DNA from: Gillisella vitis
GTDB taxonomy: Bacteria; Pseudomonadota; Alphaproteobacteria; Rhizobiales; Rhizobiaceae
Assembly: GCF_001541345.2 (NCBI RefSeq)
Contig: NZ_LMVL02000001.1
Location: 62,001-126,000 of the forward strand
Length of the DNA stretch: 64,000 bases
Reading direction: 5' to 3'
Of this stretch, positions 48,175 through 59,019 are shown in pieces (position 1 is the first letter of the stretch; every line of letters starts with the position of its first letter). The notes under the pieces are model-generated. The model was not told where the DNA came from, ran no database searches, and saw only the letters and a list, made by a program, of their open reading frames with translations. The position numbers and the translations under genes were made by a program.

Positions 48175-48915
48175 ATGAAGAATTCCCTGCCGGAAACCGG
48201 GCCATTTTTTGCCCGTGACCGGGATATGCATCCGCCGGCCTATGCCCCCTGGTACAAGACCAGTGTGCTGCGCTCGCCGCAGCGGGCGCTGATTTCGCTG
48301 GAAGGCACCAAGAGCGAAATTACCGGTCCGGTCTTTGGGCATGGCCTGTTGAACGAAACCGATAACGACCTGATCCTCAACTATGCCAAACCAGGCGAAA
48401 TGGCGATTGGTCAGCGCATTCTGGTGCATGGCCGGGTTCTGGACGAGCGTGGGGTCGGCGTAAACGGCGCTTTGGTTGAATTCTGGCAGGCCAATGCCGG
48501 TGGGCGTTATCGCCACAAGAAGGAAACCTATCTGGCAGCGCTCGATCCGAATTTTGGTGGGGTCGGCCGTATCATCACCGACGAGAACGGCTATTACTGG
48601 TTCAAGACCATTAAGCCCGGTGCATATCCCTGGCCGAACGGCGTCAATGACTGGCGCCCGGCGCATATTCATTTTTCTATTTTCGGTCATGGCTTCGCTC
48701 AGCGGCTGATCACCCAGATGTATTTCGAGGGCGATCCGATGATCTGGCTGTGTCCGATTGTCAAAACCATTCCGGATGAAGAGGCGATCAAGCGGCTGGT
48801 TGCGCCGTTGGATATGAACGCGGCCATCCCGATGGATATGCGCGCCTATAAATTCGATATCGTCTTGCGCGGACGCCGCTCCACACTGTTTGAAAATCGC
48901 AAGGAGGGCAACTGA
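48175..48915 (+). CDS. pcaH: Protocatechuate 3,4-dioxygenase beta subunit
   Basis: A 246-residue intradiol dioxygenase subunit. The Fe3+ ligands are visible as Tyr in [11 protein letters not shown], Tyr in PGAYPWPNG and the His pair in [11 protein letters not shown]. It opens the protocatechuate ring to beta-carboxy-cis,cis-muconate. The start at 48175 has a GAGGAGGAAAG ribosome site. It forms an (alpha-beta-Fe) multimer with PcaG, encoded one base downstream. Confidence 0.97.
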   Translation: MKNSLPETGPFFARDRDMHPPAYAPWYKTSVLRSPQRALISLEGTKSEITGPVFGHGLLNETDNDLILNYAKPGEMAIGQRILVHGRVLDERGVGVNGALVEFWQANAGGRYRHKKETYLAALDPNFGGVGRIITDENGYYWFKTIKPGAYPWPNGVNDWRPAHIHFSIFGHGFAQRLITQMYFEGDPMIWLCPIVKTIPDEEAIKRLVAPLDMNAAIPMDMRAYKFDIVLRGRRSTLFENRKEGN

Positions 48916-48916
48916 T

Positions 48917-49534
48917 ATGGTACAGCCACTCGGTTACCTGAAGGAATCTCCCTCGCAGACGGCGGGTCCCTATGTTCATATCGGTTGCACACCGAATTTC
49001 TCCGGCATCGAGGGGATCTTCAAGGAAGATCTTGGCTCCGGTTCGCTTTATAACGACAAAACCCGTGGCGAGCGTATCACCATTCGCGGTTATGTTTATG
49101 ATGGTGGCGGGAATGCACTGAAAGACGCGCTGATTGAAATCTGGCAGGCCGATAGCGATGGACTTTACAACAGCCCGTCCGAAACCGGCGGCAAGGCCGA
49201 TCCGAATTTCCTCGGTTGGGCTCGTTGCCCAGGCGATATGGCAACCGGGGAATTCGTGTTTCATACCATCAAGCCGGGCAAGGTTCCCTTTGCCGGAGGG
49301 CGTTGGATGGCGCCGCATGTGACCTTCTGGGTCGTGGCACGCGGGATTAATATCGGCTTGCAGACCCGCATGTATTTCCCGGAGGAAGAGGCGGCAAATG
49401 CCGAAGATCCGCTTCTGGCGCGTATTGAGCACAAGGTGCGTATTCCGACATTGATTGCCAAAAAACAGGGCAATGATTACGTGTTCGATATTCACCTGCA
49501 AGGCGAAAACGAAACTGTCTTTTTCGATATCTGA
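48917..49534 (+). CDS. pcaG: Protocatechuate 3,4-dioxygenase alpha subunit
   Basis: A 205-residue alpha subunit. It opens MVQPLGYLKESPSQTAGPYV, the typical PcaG N-terminus, and lacks the Fe ligand His pair (APHVTFWVVARG replaces RPAHIH), as expected for the structural subunit. An AAGGAGG site lies before the ATG inside the end of pcaH. It supplies part of the substrate pocket to PcaH. Confidence 0.96.
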   Translation: MVQPLGYLKESPSQTAGPYVHIGCTPNFSGIEGIFKEDLGSGSLYNDKTRGERITIRGYVYDGGGNALKDALIEIWQADSDGLYNSPSETGGKADPNFLGWARCPGDMATGEFVFHTIKPGKVPFAGGRWMAPHVTFWVVARGINIGLQTRMYFPEEEAANAEDPLLARIEHKVRIPTLIAKKQGNDYVFDIHLQGENETVFFDI

Positions 49535-49542
49535 TTGGCAAC

Positions 49543-50601
49543 ATGAGCATTTCCCCATTTGAACACCCCTTCCTGTCCGGCCTATTTGACGATGAGGCTT
49601 TTGCGGCCTTGTTTGCCGGGCAGGCGGATATTGCGGCCATGTTGTCCTTTGAGGCGGCGCTGGCTAAGGCTCAAGGTGAGGCCGGGGTGATTGAGCCGGG
49701 GGATGCCACGGCGATCCAGTCGGGCCTTGCCCGTTTCACAGCGGATCTCGATGCCTTGAAAACGGCCACGGCACGCGATGGCGTGGTCATTCCCGAATTG
49801 GTAGCCCAAATGCGCAAAGCCATCGGCGGGGCAAGCGCAGCGAAACTGCATTTTGGCGCGACCAGTCAGGATGTCATCGATACCAGCCTCGTGCTGCGTC
49901 TAAAGATGGCCGCTGAACTCCTTGATCAGCGGCTGGCGGCATTGATCGCCGGGTTCGAGCAGTTGGATGCCGCTTTTGGGCAGAACGCTTTGATGGGCCA
50001 TACCCGCATGCAGGCAGCCATCCCGATTACGGTTTCAGACCGGATCGCGGCCTGGGTTGGACCTTTGCAACGGCACCGCACCCGCTTGCAGGCTTTGCTT
50101 GGCGATGGTTTTGCCCTGCAATTCGGCGGTGCGGCAGGAACATTGGAAAAGCTCGGCGATAAAGGCCCTGCGGTGCGCGCCAGACTGGCAGAACTGCTTG
50201 GCCTTGAGGATGCGCCGCAATGGCATAGCCAGCGCGACCGGATCGTTGCCCTTGCCGATCTTCTGTCACTTATCTCAGGGAGCCTTGGTAAATTCGGTCA
50301 GGACGTAGCGCTTCTGGCGGAAATGGGTGGTGAAATTCAATTGACCGGCGGCGGCAGCTCCTCGGCCATGCCGCATAAGCAAAACCCTGTTGGGGCGGAA
50401 ACGCTGGTGACGCTTGCCCGTTTCAATGCCGTACAGATTGCTGGCCTGCATCAAAGCCTTGTGCATGAACAGGAGCGGTCCGGGGCCGCTTGGGCCTTGG
50501 AATGGTTACTGCTGCCGCAGATGGTTGTGGCGACAGGGGCCGCCACAAAAACCGGATTGCAATTGATTGGCGCCATCGCCCGGCTTGGCAAACAGGCCTG
50601 A
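49543..50601 (+). CDS. pcaB: 3-carboxy-cis,cis-muconate cycloisomerase
   Basis: A 352-residue member of the fumarase/adenylosuccinate-lyase superfamily, with the C3 signature GGGSSSAMPHKQNPVGAE and the mid-region HFGATSQDVIDTS. It converts beta-carboxymuconate to gamma-carboxymuconolactone. At 352 residues it has the short C-terminus typical of rhizobial PcaB; pseudomonad versions are about 100 residues longer. Last gene of pcaDCHGB, 8 bases after pcaG. Confidence 0.95.
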   Translation: MSISPFEHPFLSGLFDDEAFAALFAGQADIAAMLSFEAALAKAQGEAGVIEPGDATAIQSGLARFTADLDALKTATARDGVVIPELVAQMRKAIGGASAAKLHFGATSQDVIDTSLVLRLKMAAELLDQRLAALIAGFEQLDAAFGQNALMGHTRMQAAIPITVSDRIAAWVGPLQRHRTRLQALLGDGFALQFGGAAGTLEKLGDKGPAVRARLAELLGLEDAPQWHSQRDRIVALADLLSLISGSLGKFGQDVALLAEMGGEIQLTGGGSSSAMPHKQNPVGAETLVTLARFNAVQIAGLHQSLVHEQERSGAAWALEWLLLPQMVVATGAATKTGLQLIGAIARLGKQA

Positions 50602-50641
50602 TATCAGGCGGAACAATAAAGCCGTCGTTTGCGAAAAACGG

Positions 50642-51637
50642 CTATTTCGTCACATCAATCACCACCCGGCCACGGGTTTTCCCGGCAAGGATAGCCTCGG
50701 CTAGCGTGGGTAGATTGGACATCGGCTCAACGGTCGCCATGGCTGTCAGATGGTCGCGATTGAGGTGTTGGTCGAGAAACTCCCAGGCGCGGATGCGTTT
50801 TGCCATCGGCGTCATGACGGAATCGATGCCAAGCAGGGCCACCCCACGCAGGATGAAAGGCATGACGGTTGTAGGCAGGTCGGCACCGCCAGCCAATCCG
50901 CAGGCTGCAACGGCACCATTGTAGACCGTTTGGGCGATGACATTGGCAAGTGTGGTTGAACCAACGCTATCGATTGCACCCGTCCAACGCTCCTTTTGTA
51001 AGGCGCCAGCCTTTTCCGCCAGGTCGGCGCGATTCACAAATTGGCTGGCCCCAAGCGCTTTCAGATAATCATGGGTCTCGGGTCTGCCTGTGGATGCCGT
51101 TACCTGATAGCCTCGCGCTGCCAAAAGGCTGACGGCCATGGATCCAAGGCCACCGCCAGCCCCTGTCACGAGAACCTCGCTATTCCCCGGCTGGATTGCG
51201 CTCCAGTCCTCCAGAGCCAACACGGCGAGGGCAGCGGTATAGCCAGCCGTGCCGATGGCCATCGCCTCTTGCAAGGAAAAGCCTTCGGGCAGCCGCAGCA
51301 ACCATTCCGGCTTGACCCGCTGATAGCGGCTATAGCCACCGCCTTCGGTTTCGGTCATGCCAAACCCGTTGACGACCACGCGGTCACCGGGTTTCCAATC
51401 CGGCGAGCGCGAGTCCACCACCGTTCCGGCAAGATCGGCACCGGCGATGATAGGCGTGCGCCGAGCAATCCGACCGGCGCCCGTAAAGGCCAATCCGTCC
51501 TTGTAGTTCAATGTCGAATAGGAAACCTCCACCAGCACATCGTGATCGGCCAGATCCGCCAGCGTCAATTGTCGAAAAACGCCTTTTGGCTTGCCGTCGA
51601 CGGTATCGATGACGATGGCGGTGAATGGTTCGGTCAT
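50642..51637 (-). CDS. MDR-family quinone/acrylyl-CoA reductase (AcuI/YhdH-like)
   Basis: A 331-residue zinc-free medium-chain dehydrogenase. N-terminal GroES-like domain (VDGKPKGVFRQLTLADL, TLNYKDGLAFTG) and Rossmann domain with VTGAGGGLGSMAVSLLAARGY. It matches the YhdH/AcuI branch that reduces acrylyl-CoA with NADPH, though the same fold includes quinone reductases. It is a single gene, convergent with pcaB. Its role relative to the pca genes is probably none. Confidence 0.9.
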   Translation of the reverse strand: MTEPFTAIVIDTVDGKPKGVFRQLTLADLADHDVLVEVSYSTLNYKDGLAFTGAGRIARRTPIIAGADLAGTVVDSRSPDWKPGDRVVVNGFGMTETEGGGYSRYQRVKPEWLLRLPEGFSLQEAMAIGTAGYTAALAVLALEDWSAIQPGNSEVLVTGAGGGLGSMAVSLLAARGYQVTASTGRPETHDYLKALGASQFVNRADLAEKAGALQKERWTGAIDSVGSTTLANVIAQTVYNGAVAACGLAGGADLPTTVMPFILRGVALLGIDSVMTPMAKRIRAWEFLDQHLNRDHLTAMATVEPMSNLPTLAEAILAGKTRGRVVIDVTK

Positions 51638-52048
51638 GATTGTCTCCTCGCTATCTGTGCAGTGGAATCTGCCATGTCCAGTCCGGCCTGGCTACTGCCG
51701 ATTCGTCTAAGCTGATGGGGGCATGAATAGGGAAACCAGCGGCATTCCTTCGAGAACGATGAAGAATGGGGTGGGGGCCATCGCTCTGCCTCTCGCCGGA
51801 CGAATAAAATGGGTGCGCAGGCCCAACCGAGGCGAAAAAAATCCTGACTGCGATTATCCCCTGTTTTCAAGGCGCTGAGGGCGGGCTTTGATCTGTGCTC
51901 TTCCAGTCACGCATTGAAAAACAATGGGTTATACGCAGGATTTCGCGAGGTTTCGCCCAGTTATGATGCGGCTTGGAAAGGAGTGATTAACCTTTATTTT
52001 TTACTTCTATAGGGGACAAGAGCCATTCCAAATGAACTGTTAGGCATC
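51638..52048. other. 411-base intergenic region before ftsK
   Basis: No gene is supported here. The stretch carries promoters for the divergent reductase and FtsK genes. An AT-rich segment with TTAACC and a TTTATTTTTTA run (about 51988-52006) lies 45-60 bases before the ftsK start and may be its promoter. GGAAAGGAG (51976-51984) is a purine run with no frame behind it. Confidence 0.4.
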
Positions 52049-54913
52049 ATGCGCGTTCCAACACAGAATAGTCCCCGTTCTTCCGATCAGTCCGGTCATG
52101 ACGATCCGCAGTCTGGCGCGGTGTCTTCATCCGATCAGGGCCGTCAATCCGGTCCGAACGGACCGCTGGAGCCTTGGCAGTCTGCCTTCGTCTTAGGGCC
52201 GAATGTGCGCTTTACCCGCACGCCGGAAGCCGCCATCAACAAACGCCGCGAAGCTGAGGCGGCAGCGGAGCAGGCAGCGGTCGTTGCTGCCCTGCAGAAG
52301 GCTGTCGATCAGGCTCGCGTGTCTACGCCTGTGGTCTCCGTATCTCCCGATCTGGCGTCGACCACGGCCATGCCTGCCTCTGTTGCCCCTGAGTCCGCAG
52401 CGCAGAACGCGGGCTTTTTCGGATTGCCGAAGACAGGCAGTCCGCTCATCGTTCCACGCCGTGCGCCTCCGCCAAGGCCGGTGAATGCTCGTCCGGCAGA
52501 GCCCGTTGCCGAGGTGTCGGTGGCTGAACCTGTTCAGGATCAGGGTGCTGCCCAGGCCAAGGTGGTGCAAGTGCCACAGATCGTTATCGCCCCACAATTT
52601 TCGCCGGAGACGCTGGTGCGGCCCTTGCCGAACTCACAGAAAATCGAATCTATCGGTGCGGACCTGCCGCAATTGCCGGAGGCGCTACGTTTGCGTCAGG
52701 CGGCGGCAGCCATGCGTATGGCAGAGAATATCGAGTTGAATCTGCGCAATGAGAGCCTGTTGGTGGCTGCTGCTGCCGAAATTCCTGCTGATGGAGGGCA
52801 GGCGGCGACTGTGGTCGCTACAGCGCAGCTGTCCGTGTCCGATTTCGCATTTTTCGAAATGCTCGCCGATCCCTTCGATCTACCCGCCGAGGTGGAGGCT
52901 CCCCAGGTTGCTTTGGCGCCGGTATGGACGCCCATTCCTGCCGTCGCGCCCGTGTCAGAGCCGGTTAGCGGTTCGGTTGCTGCGCTTTATCGGGAGATCC
53001 GGGTGCGCCATGGCGCGGAACAGGTCATTTCCGTGCCTGCTCCTTCCATCGTTGTCGAAGAGAATGCCCAGCAGCCCGTTCCGCATGCGCCATTCATGGA
53101 GCAGACAGTCGAACTCGCCGCTGAACCTGAAATTGTCGTTGACGTAACGGAAGCGGCTTCTGTCGATCTAGCCCCTTGGGAAGAGCCTGCTCAGCCGCTG
53201 GAAGTCGTTCCAGACCTTTCTTTTGTTGAGGCTCAACCGATCGTTTTGGCGCCTGTGGCGGTCGCTCGTCCCGTTTCGGAAACCATCAGGGCCAATCGCG
53301 CCATTGGCGGCCTGGAAATGAACCGGCATCATCCACTCGATGGTGATTTCGTATTCCCGTCGATCAGCCTGTTGCAGGAGCCGCCGGCTGCTCGCGCCGA
53401 GGCGATGTTGCCGGAAGCGCTGGAGCAGAGCGCCGGTCTGCTGGAAAGCGTGCTGGAGGATTTCGGCATTCGCGGCGAGGTCATCGACGTGCGCCCCGGT
53501 CCGGTCGTAACGTTGTATGAATTTGAACCAGCCCCGGGCATCAAGTCGTCGCGGATCATCGGCCTTGCCGATGATATAGCGCGCTCCATGTCGGCGCTCT
53601 CGGCCCGTGTTGCCGTCGTCCCCGGTCGCAATGTCATCGGTATCGAATTGCCCAATGCCGTGCGCGAAACCGTTTATCTGCGCGAACTGATCGAATGCGA
53701 GGATTATTGGGAAAGCCGGTTCAAGCTGGCGCTTTGCCTCGGCAAATCGATTGGCGGCGAACCTGTTATCGCTGAACTCGCCAAGATGCCGCATCTTCTG
53801 GTGGCAGGCACGACCGGTTCAGGCAAATCCGTGGCCATCAACACTATGATCCTGTCGCTGCTCTACCGGCTGAAGCCGGAGGAGTGCCGGTTGATCATGG
53901 TCGATCCGAAAATGCTGGAACTCTCTGTTTATGACGGCATTCCGCATCTGCTGACCCCTGTCGTGACGGATCCGAAAAAGGCCGTCATGGCGCTGAAATG
54001 GGCGGTTCGCGAAATGGAAGACCGCTATCGCAAGATGTCGCGGCTCGGCGTGCGCAATATCGATGGCTATAACGCCCGCGCTGCCCAGGCCCGCGAGAAG
54101 AACGAGGTGATTACCGTCAGCGTCCAGGTCGGATTTGATCGTCATTCAGGCGAGATCCTCTATGAGGATCAGGATCTCGACATGTCGCATATGCCCTATA
54201 TCGTCATCATCGTCGACGAAATGGCCGACCTGATGATGGTGGCTGGCAAGGAAATCGAAGGCGCAATCCAGCGTCTGGCGCAGATGGCGCGCGCGGCGGG
54301 CATTCACTTGATCATGGCGACCCAGCGGCCGTCCGTCGATGTCATCACCGGCACGATCAAGGCGAATTTCCCGACCCGGATTTCCTTCCAGGTGACATCC
54401 AAGATCGACAGCCGCACGATTCTGGGCGAGCAGGGTGCGGAACATCTGCTGGGCCAAGGTGATATGCTGCACATGGTTGGCGGCGGCCGGGTTTGCCGTG
54501 TCCACGGACCATTCGTTTCGGATGCGGAAGTCGAGCAAGTCGTGGCACATCTGAAAACCCAGGGCCGTCCTGAATATCTCGGCACGGTGACTGAGGAAGA
54601 TGGCGGCGAACCCATGGCCAGCGCCCATGCCGTTGAAGAGACCTATGACCGTGCTCCGGTTGGCGGTGGCAGCGAGGAAAGCGACGAGGTCTATGAAAAG
54701 GCCGTCAAGGTGGTGCTGCGGGACCAGAAATGCTCGACATCCTACATCCAGCGTCGCCTGTCGATTGGCTATAACCGCGCTGCTTCGCTCGTGGAACGGA
54801 TGGAGCGGGAAGGTCTGGTTGGTCCGGCAAACCATGTTGGCAAGCGGGAAATCATTGCCGGTTCTTCATCCGATCCAGTCGGGAGCGGCATAGGTTTTGA
54901 TGAGGTCGATTGA
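52049..54913 (+). CDS. ftsK: FtsK/SpoIIIE-family DNA translocase lacking an N-terminal membrane domain
   Basis: A 954-residue protein. Residues 1 to about 445 are low-complexity (Ala, Pro, Val, Glu) and show no transmembrane segment, where canonical FtsK has four. From about 450 the alpha and RecA-like beta domains are intact: Walker A GTTGSGKS at 587-594, Walker [14 protein letters not shown] near 720, and [12 protein letters not shown]. The last 70 residues or so form the gamma winged-helix ([20 protein letters not shown]) that reads KOPS sites. FtsK pumps chromosome ends to the septum and activates XerCD. This looks like the soluble paralogue that some rhizobia have besides a membrane-bound FtsK. 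The start is supported by position only. Confidence 0.9.
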   Translation: MRVPTQNSPRSSDQSGHDDPQSGAVSSSDQGRQSGPNGPLEPWQSAFVLGPNVRFTRTPEAAINKRREAEAAAEQAAVVAALQKAVDQARVSTPVVSVSPDLASTTAMPASVAPESAAQNAGFFGLPKTGSPLIVPRRAPPPRPVNARPAEPVAEVSVAEPVQDQGAAQAKVVQVPQIVIAPQFSPETLVRPLPNSQKIESIGADLPQLPEALRLRQAAAAMRMAENIELNLRNESLLVAAAAEIPADGGQAATVVATAQLSVSDFAFFEMLADPFDLPAEVEAPQVALAPVWTPIPAVAPVSEPVSGSVAALYREIRVRHGAEQVISVPAPSIVVEENAQQPVPHAPFMEQTVELAAEPEIVVDVTEAASVDLAPWEEPAQPLEVVPDLSFVEAQPIVLAPVAVARPVSETIRANRAIGGLEMNRHHPLDGDFVFPSISLLQEPPAARAEAMLPEALEQSAGLLESVLEDFGIRGEVIDVRPGPVVTLYEFEPAPGIKSSRIIGLADDIARSMSALSARVAVVPGRNVIGIELPNAVRETVYLRELIECEDYWESRFKLALCLGKSIGGEPVIAELAKMPHLLVAGTTGSGKSVAINTMILSLLYRLKPEECRLIMVDPKMLELSVYDGIPHLLTPVVTDPKKAVMALKWAVREMEDRYRKMSRLGVRNIDGYNARAAQAREKNEVITVSVQVGFDRHSGEILYEDQDLDMSHMPYIVIIVDEMADLMMVAGKEIEGAIQRLAQMARAAGIHLIMATQRPSVDVITGTIKANFPTRISFQVTSKIDSRTILGEQGAEHLLGQGDMLHMVGGGRVCRVHGPFVSDAEVEQVVAHLKTQGRPEYLGTVTEEDGGEPMASAHAVEETYDRAPVGGGSEESDEVYEKAVKVVLRDQKCSTSYIQRRLSIGYNRAASLVERMEREGLVGPANHVGKREIIAGSSSDPVGSGIGFDEVD

Positions 54914-54971
54914 CGTGAGGGACCGTGGCGACTGCGTCATTCCTGATGATGGAGATGATCAGAGTTTGTCA

Positions 54972-55064
54972 GGGAAAAGTGGAACCCGGTTTTCCCGAAA
55001 AGACAAACGAAAACAAAAGAACCTAGGATCTGTCTGGTTCAATCTGAACCTGACAGATCCTAGG
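54972..55064. repeat. RIME-like intergenic mosaic element with two palindromes
   Basis: The first palindrome is GGGAAAA (54972-54978) with TTTTCCC (54990-54996). The second is CCTAGGATCTGTC (55022-55034) with GACAGATCCTAGG (55052-55064), reinforced inside by GGTTCA/TGAACC (55036-55041 and 55045-55050). The first part, with GTGGAACCCGGTTTTCC, is close to the AGTGGGAACCGGTTTTC sequence I associate with Rhizobium-specific intergenic mosaic elements. It lies after ftsK. Confidence 0.6.
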
Positions 55065-55079
55065 CGCAGAATACACACC

Positions 55080-55110
55080 AACGCCGTGCCTCTCACAGAG
55101 GTACGGCGTT
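55080..55110. terminator. Bidirectional hairpin terminator after ftsK and the iron ABC operon
   Basis: AACGCCGT (55080-55087) pairs with ACGGCGTT (55103-55110), continued inside by CCTCT/AGAGG. TTTT overlaps the plus-strand end. The plus-strand gene before it is ftsK and the minus-strand gene after it stops at 55138. Confidence 0.7.
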
Positions 55111-55137
55111 TTGCATTCTACGGCTATTGGGAACCGA

Positions 55138-56184
55138 TTATTCTGGCGGCAGGATGTGGGCGCTGCCGATAACGGTCAAATAAGACAGATCGCCCGGCCT
55201 TGGCAGATCAAGGCGGGACATCCTCACGGAAAGGGTCGGTATTGCGACATCGTTACCCTGCAATTGCAAGGTCACCGTACCACTTGCTCCTGAAAATTCG
55301 ACATCCAGGACCCGCACCGGTCTGCTTGCATCTGTCATGGCCGGTTTGATGCAGATCTGCTCCGGTCGCAACATGATATCACCGTTGCCAGTGTTGCCGC
55401 TTTCGACAGGGATGGTTCCAAGTGCGCAATTGGCTTGTCCAGTTGCAAATATTGCGGGAAGAACGATGGCTTCGCCCAGGAAAAGCGCTGTTTGGCGGTC
55501 AATTGGCCGCTCGTAAAGGTCTCTGGGCGCACCGGCCTGCACCAGCTTTCCATCACGCAAAACAGCAAGCTGGTCAGCGAAGGACAGTGCCTCCGTCTGG
55601 TCATGGGTGACGAGGATGGTGGTAATCCCAGCGGCGGCCAGCAGTTTGGATACTGCCTTGCGCATGGTTTCCCTCAAACCCGTGTCCAGTGCCGAAAAAG
55701 GTTCATCCAGCAACATCAGTCGCGGTTGGCGACCAAGGGCGCGCGCCAGCGCCACCCGCTGCTGCTGGCCACCGGACAATTGGTGGGGACGCCGGGCCAG
55801 CATGCTAGGATCAAGCTCGACCATTTCGGCCAAATTCCTGATCCGTTCCTCGCGGTTCTTTAGCCCGCGTTCAAATCCGAAGGCGATATTGTCGGCAACG
55901 CTCAGATGGGGAAACAGCGCGCCGTCCTGAGAGACGATGCCAATGCCGCGTTTATGGGCTGGCTGCATGAAGCCCGGCTCGGCCTGAAGCGCGCCACCAA
56001 GGCTGATCCGGCCCGAATTCGGCATTTCAAAGCCAGCGATCAACCGCAAAAGTGTGGTTTTCCCTGAGCCAGAGGGGCCGACGATGGCGGTGCGGCTGCC
56101 GGCGGGAATAGCCAGCGAGACATCGTTCAAAGCCTGTACATGACCGTATTGTTTGCTGACGGATTGAATATCGAGAAAGGTCAT
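55138..56184 (-). CDS. fbpC: Ferric iron ABC transporter ATP-binding protein
   Basis: A 348-residue ATPase: Walker [12 protein letters not shown]-loop [12 protein letters not shown], signature [15 protein letters not shown], Walker [14 protein letters not shown]-loop [12 protein letters not shown]-terminal regulatory/TOBE part starts at about residue 240. It has the FbpC organisation and is coupled to the permease by ATGA overlap. A thiamine or phosphonate importer is the main alternative. Confidence 0.88.
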   Translation of the reverse strand: MTFLDIQSVSKQYGHVQALNDVSLAIPAGSRTAIVGPSGSGKTTLLRLIAGFEMPNSGRISLGGALQAEPGFMQPAHKRGIGIVSQDGALFPHLSVADNIAFGFERGLKNREERIRNLAEMVELDPSMLARRPHQLSGGQQQRVALARALGRQPRLMLLDEPFSALDTGLRETMRKAVSKLLAAAGITTILVTHDQTEALSFADQLAVLRDGKLVQAGAPRDLYERPIDRQTALFLGEAIVLPAIFATGQANCALGTIPVESGNTGNGDIMLRPEQICIKPAMTDASRPVRVLDVEFSGASGTVTLQLQGNDVAIPTLSVRMSRLDLPRPGDLSYLTVIGSAHILPPE

Positions 56185-57722
56185 TGGCCAGCCGTGCGTT
56201 TGGATTGCGACTGCAAAAGCAGGGTAAGGGGCAGAGAGAGGACCACCATCATCAAGGCGAAGGGAGCCGCTGCCACATAGTCGATTTCGCTGGTTAGTGA
56301 CCAGAATTTGGTGGCAAGCGTGTCGACCCCGTTGGGAGCCAGCATCAGCGTTGCGGTCAGTTCATTGGTGATACCCATGGCAACCAGCGCGATACTGGCG
56401 GCGGCTCCGGGTGCGGCCAGCCGCATCGTTGTCAGCCAGACCGCTTGGGTCGGGCTTTTACCAAGGCTCATGGCGGCTCTTTCCAGTTCCACCGGAGCCT
56501 GCGAAATGCTGGAGCGTAAACCCACCATGGCACGCGGCAGGAAAAGCAGGATATAGGCAGCGATCAGCGTCGCGAATGTCTGGTAGAAGGGCAGGGCCAC
56601 CCGCACCGTGATGGTCACCAGCGCCAGTGCCACGACGACGCCGGGCAGAGAGCCGACATAATAATGGCAGGCCTCCAGCAGCTTTTGCAGGCGTCCCGGT
56701 GCGCGCACTGATAACCAGGCCATCGGTGCTGCGGCCAACATAGAGAGAATGCCGCCGGTAAGCGCCAGCACGATTGTTTCCACAAAGGCCGTCCAGACCA
56801 TGTCATTCTGCCATGCCTGCAAGCCACCAATATAGAGCCATCGCAGCAGCGTATAGACAGGCACGCCAAGCGCCAGCACCGTCACGCTGAGCAGCAGCAA
56901 CAAGGCTGGAACGACAAATCCGCCCAACCGGTGACGCAGAGACGGCCGGATGGCGCCGGAGCCGACGCGTGCATAGCGCTCGCTGCCGCGCAAAATCCCG
57001 TCAAGACCCAAGAGCAGCAAGCAGCAGAACACCAGAACGCCGCTCAGCATATTGGCGGCGGGGCTGTTATAGGCCGATTGAAACTGGTCGACGATGGCGG
57101 TCGCAAAAGTGTCGAACCGGATCATCACGAACAAGCCGTATTCGGACAACAGATGCAGCGCCACCAGCAAAGCGCCACCAAGAATGGCCAGACGCAATTG
57201 CGGCAAGACCACGCGGAAGAAAACCTGCCATGGCCCAAGGCCGAGCGAGGCTGCGGCATCCTCTATGGCCGGATCGAGCCGGCGAAGAGAGGCGGCAACA
57301 GGTAAGTAGAGAAACGGGAAATAGGCAAGCACCGAAATTAGGACAGCGCTCCACAGCCCGTGCATGCCGGGGGCAATACCGATCCAGGCATAGCTGTGCA
57401 CGAAAGCCGGAACTGCCAGCGGCGTCACCATCAGCCAGGACCAAAGCCCGGCCCAAGGCAGGTGTGTCCGCTCGATCAACCAGGCAAGGGCCACGGCAAG
57501 CACGACGGTAATGGGAATGGTTGCCGCTTCCAGCAGGACCGTATTGATCAGCAGGTCGCCGACACGACCGCGAAAGACCAGGGCTTTCACCGTCTCCCAG
57601 CCGACATCGACGGTAACCCAGGCGATAAAACCAAGTGGCACAAGGCTGAACGCGGCAACGAAGCCTGCAATCACCAGCAGACCGATATGCCCGGCGGGCC
57701 GGTGCTGGCGCCCTGCCGTCAT
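56181..57722 (-). CDS. fbpB: Ferric iron ABC transporter permease (fused FbpB)
   Basis: About 513 residues with 12 hydrophobic segments, two permease modules fused in one chain as in FbpB/SfuB. Each half has an EAA-type loop ([43 protein letters not shown]). The ATG at 57722 is preferred; the frame runs on to a TTG at 57767 and either could be used, as neither has a clear ribosome site. It forms the membrane pore for the iron received from FbpA. Confidence 0.87.
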   Translation of the reverse strand: MTAGRQHRPAGHIGLLVIAGFVAAFSLVPLGFIAWVTVDVGWETVKALVFRGRVGDLLINTVLLEAATIPITVVLAVALAWLIERTHLPWAGLWSWLMVTPLAVPAFVHSYAWIGIAPGMHGLWSAVLISVLAYFPFLYLPVAASLRRLDPAIEDAAASLGLGPWQVFFRVVLPQLRLAILGGALLVALHLLSEYGLFVMIRFDTFATAIVDQFQSAYNSPAANMLSGVLVFCCLLLLGLDGILRGSERYARVGSGAIRPSLRHRLGGFVVPALLLLLSVTVLALGVPVYTLLRWLYIGGLQAWQNDMVWTAFVETIVLALTGGILSMLAAAPMAWLSVRAPGRLQKLLEACHYYVGSLPGVVVALALVTITVRVALPFYQTFATLIAAYILLFLPRAMVGLRSSISQAPVELERAAMSLGKSPTQAVWLTTMRLAAPGAAASIALVAMGITNELTATLMLAPNGVDTLATKFWSLTSEIDYVAAAPFALMMVVLSLPLTLLLQSQSKRTAGQ

Positions 57723-57834
57723 CCCTGTCTGCGCTTTGGGCGCTGTTCGCCTATTGTCCTGCAACAACGGTATTCGATCTTCTTGTTATGGCAATATCGA
57801 TGCGGGCGGTGTCTGGAAAAGCCAAAATGACTCT

Positions 57835-57864
57835 AAAAAAGGCAATCGCCGATTGGCGATTGCC
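57835..57864 (-). terminator. Attenuating terminator between fbpA and fbpB
   Basis: GGCAATCGCC (57841-57850) and GGCGATTGCC (57855-57864) form a 10-bp stem; the minus strand then has a run of six Ts (rc of 57835-57840). It lies about 95 bases after the fbpA stop and before fbpB. It should end most transcripts after the abundant binding protein and let a fraction into fbpBC. Confidence 0.85.
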
Positions 57865-57957
57865 CTAAGCCTTTCTTGAGGGAAAGACAATAGTTTCGAA
57901 GCAAAGGCGATGTCTGGCAGTCAGCGGGGCCGGTTGCCGTAATACGTGCCTTCTGTT

Positions 57958-58980
57958 TTAGAGAATCCCGGCAGCCGTCATCATTTCAGTGACCTTCTTG
58001 CTGTTCAGCTTGGTCGGCTCAACCTTCGGTGCGTCCAGATCCTTGATCGGCACCAACTTGGCATTCGACTCCGCACCCTTGCCCACGGCATATTCATAGG
58101 ACGTGCCGGTTTTCAGGATCGCCTGGCCTTCCTTGCTAGTCATGAATTTCAAGAAGGCCTGGGCATCCTTCATATGTTGGGTGGACTTGATGATGCCGCC
58201 GCCGGAAATGCTGAGGAAGGCGCCCGGGTCCTGATGCTTGAAATAATGCAGCGCCACGTTACCGCTGTTTTCTGCGGTCTTGGCCTGATCGCCGAACCAG
58301 TAATAATGATAGATCACCGCACCTTCGACTTCACCGGCATTCACGGCCTTCATGGCAACGCTGTTGCCCTTGTAGAAGGTCGCATTTTCCTTCAAGGCCT
58401 TCAGCCACTTGGCGGTGGCTTCCTCACCATTCAGCTCCAGGAGGGCGCTGACGATGGCCTGGAAATCCGCACCTGATGGAGAGGCTGCCCAACGGCCTTT
58501 CCACGCCGGATCGGCAAGATCGAGCAGGGATTTTGGCAGTTTGTCTTCGCTGAGCTTGGTCTTGTCATAGGCAAACACGGTGGAGCGGGCAGCAATGCCG
58601 ATCCATTGGCCATTGGCTGGACGAAACTCTTCCGGCACTTGCGCCAGAGTATCGGCATCAACAGGAGCAAACAGGCCAGCTTGATCGACCAGCGTCATGG
58701 CTGGCGAATTTTCCGTCAGAAACACATCGGCTGGTGAGGCTTCGCCCTCCTGCAAGAGCTGATTGGCAAATTGCATGTCGCTGCCCTGGCGCATCGTCAC
58801 CTTGATGCCCGTCTGCTTGGTAAAGGCTTCGACCCATTCCCGGCCCAGACTTTCATGCTGGGCATTGTAGACGACAATGCCGTCGCCATCGGCGGCGAAA
58901 GCCGGCGCAATTGCAGTCGTGGCGAAGAGCGCGGAAAGAACAGCCATAGCGCGGAGGTTGGAAATGCGAGAGATTTTCAA
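57958..58980 (-). CDS. fbpA: Ferric iron ABC transporter periplasmic binding protein
   Basis: A 340-residue periplasmic protein. It starts at a TTG (58980) with an AAGGAG site 8 bases before it. A signal peptide of about 30 residues ends FATTAIAPAFAA, then mature DGDGIVVYNAQHESLGREWV, the FbpA/SBP_bac_6 N-terminus. The paired tyrosines expected for Fe ligation are in VIYHYYWFGDQ. It binds Fe3+ in the periplasm and delivers it to FbpBC. A candidate RirA/IRO box lies in its promoter. Confidence 0.9.
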   Translation of the reverse strand: MKISRISNLRAMAVLSALFATTAIAPAFAADGDGIVVYNAQHESLGREWVEAFTKQTGIKVTMRQGSDMQFANQLLQEGEASPADVFLTENSPAMTLVDQAGLFAPVDADTLAQVPEEFRPANGQWIGIAARSTVFAYDKTKLSEDKLPKSLLDLADPAWKGRWAASPSGADFQAIVSALLELNGEEATAKWLKALKENATFYKGNSVAMKAVNAGEVEGAVIYHYYWFGDQAKTAENSGNVALHYFKHQDPGAFLSISGGGIIKSTQHMKDAQAFLKFMTSKEGQAILKTGTSYEYAVGKGAESNAKLVPIKDLDAPKVEPTKLNSKKVTEMMTAAGIL

Positions 58981-59019
58981 GTCAGTCTCCTTGTCGAAGG
59001 GCAGAAGGAAGTCACAAAT

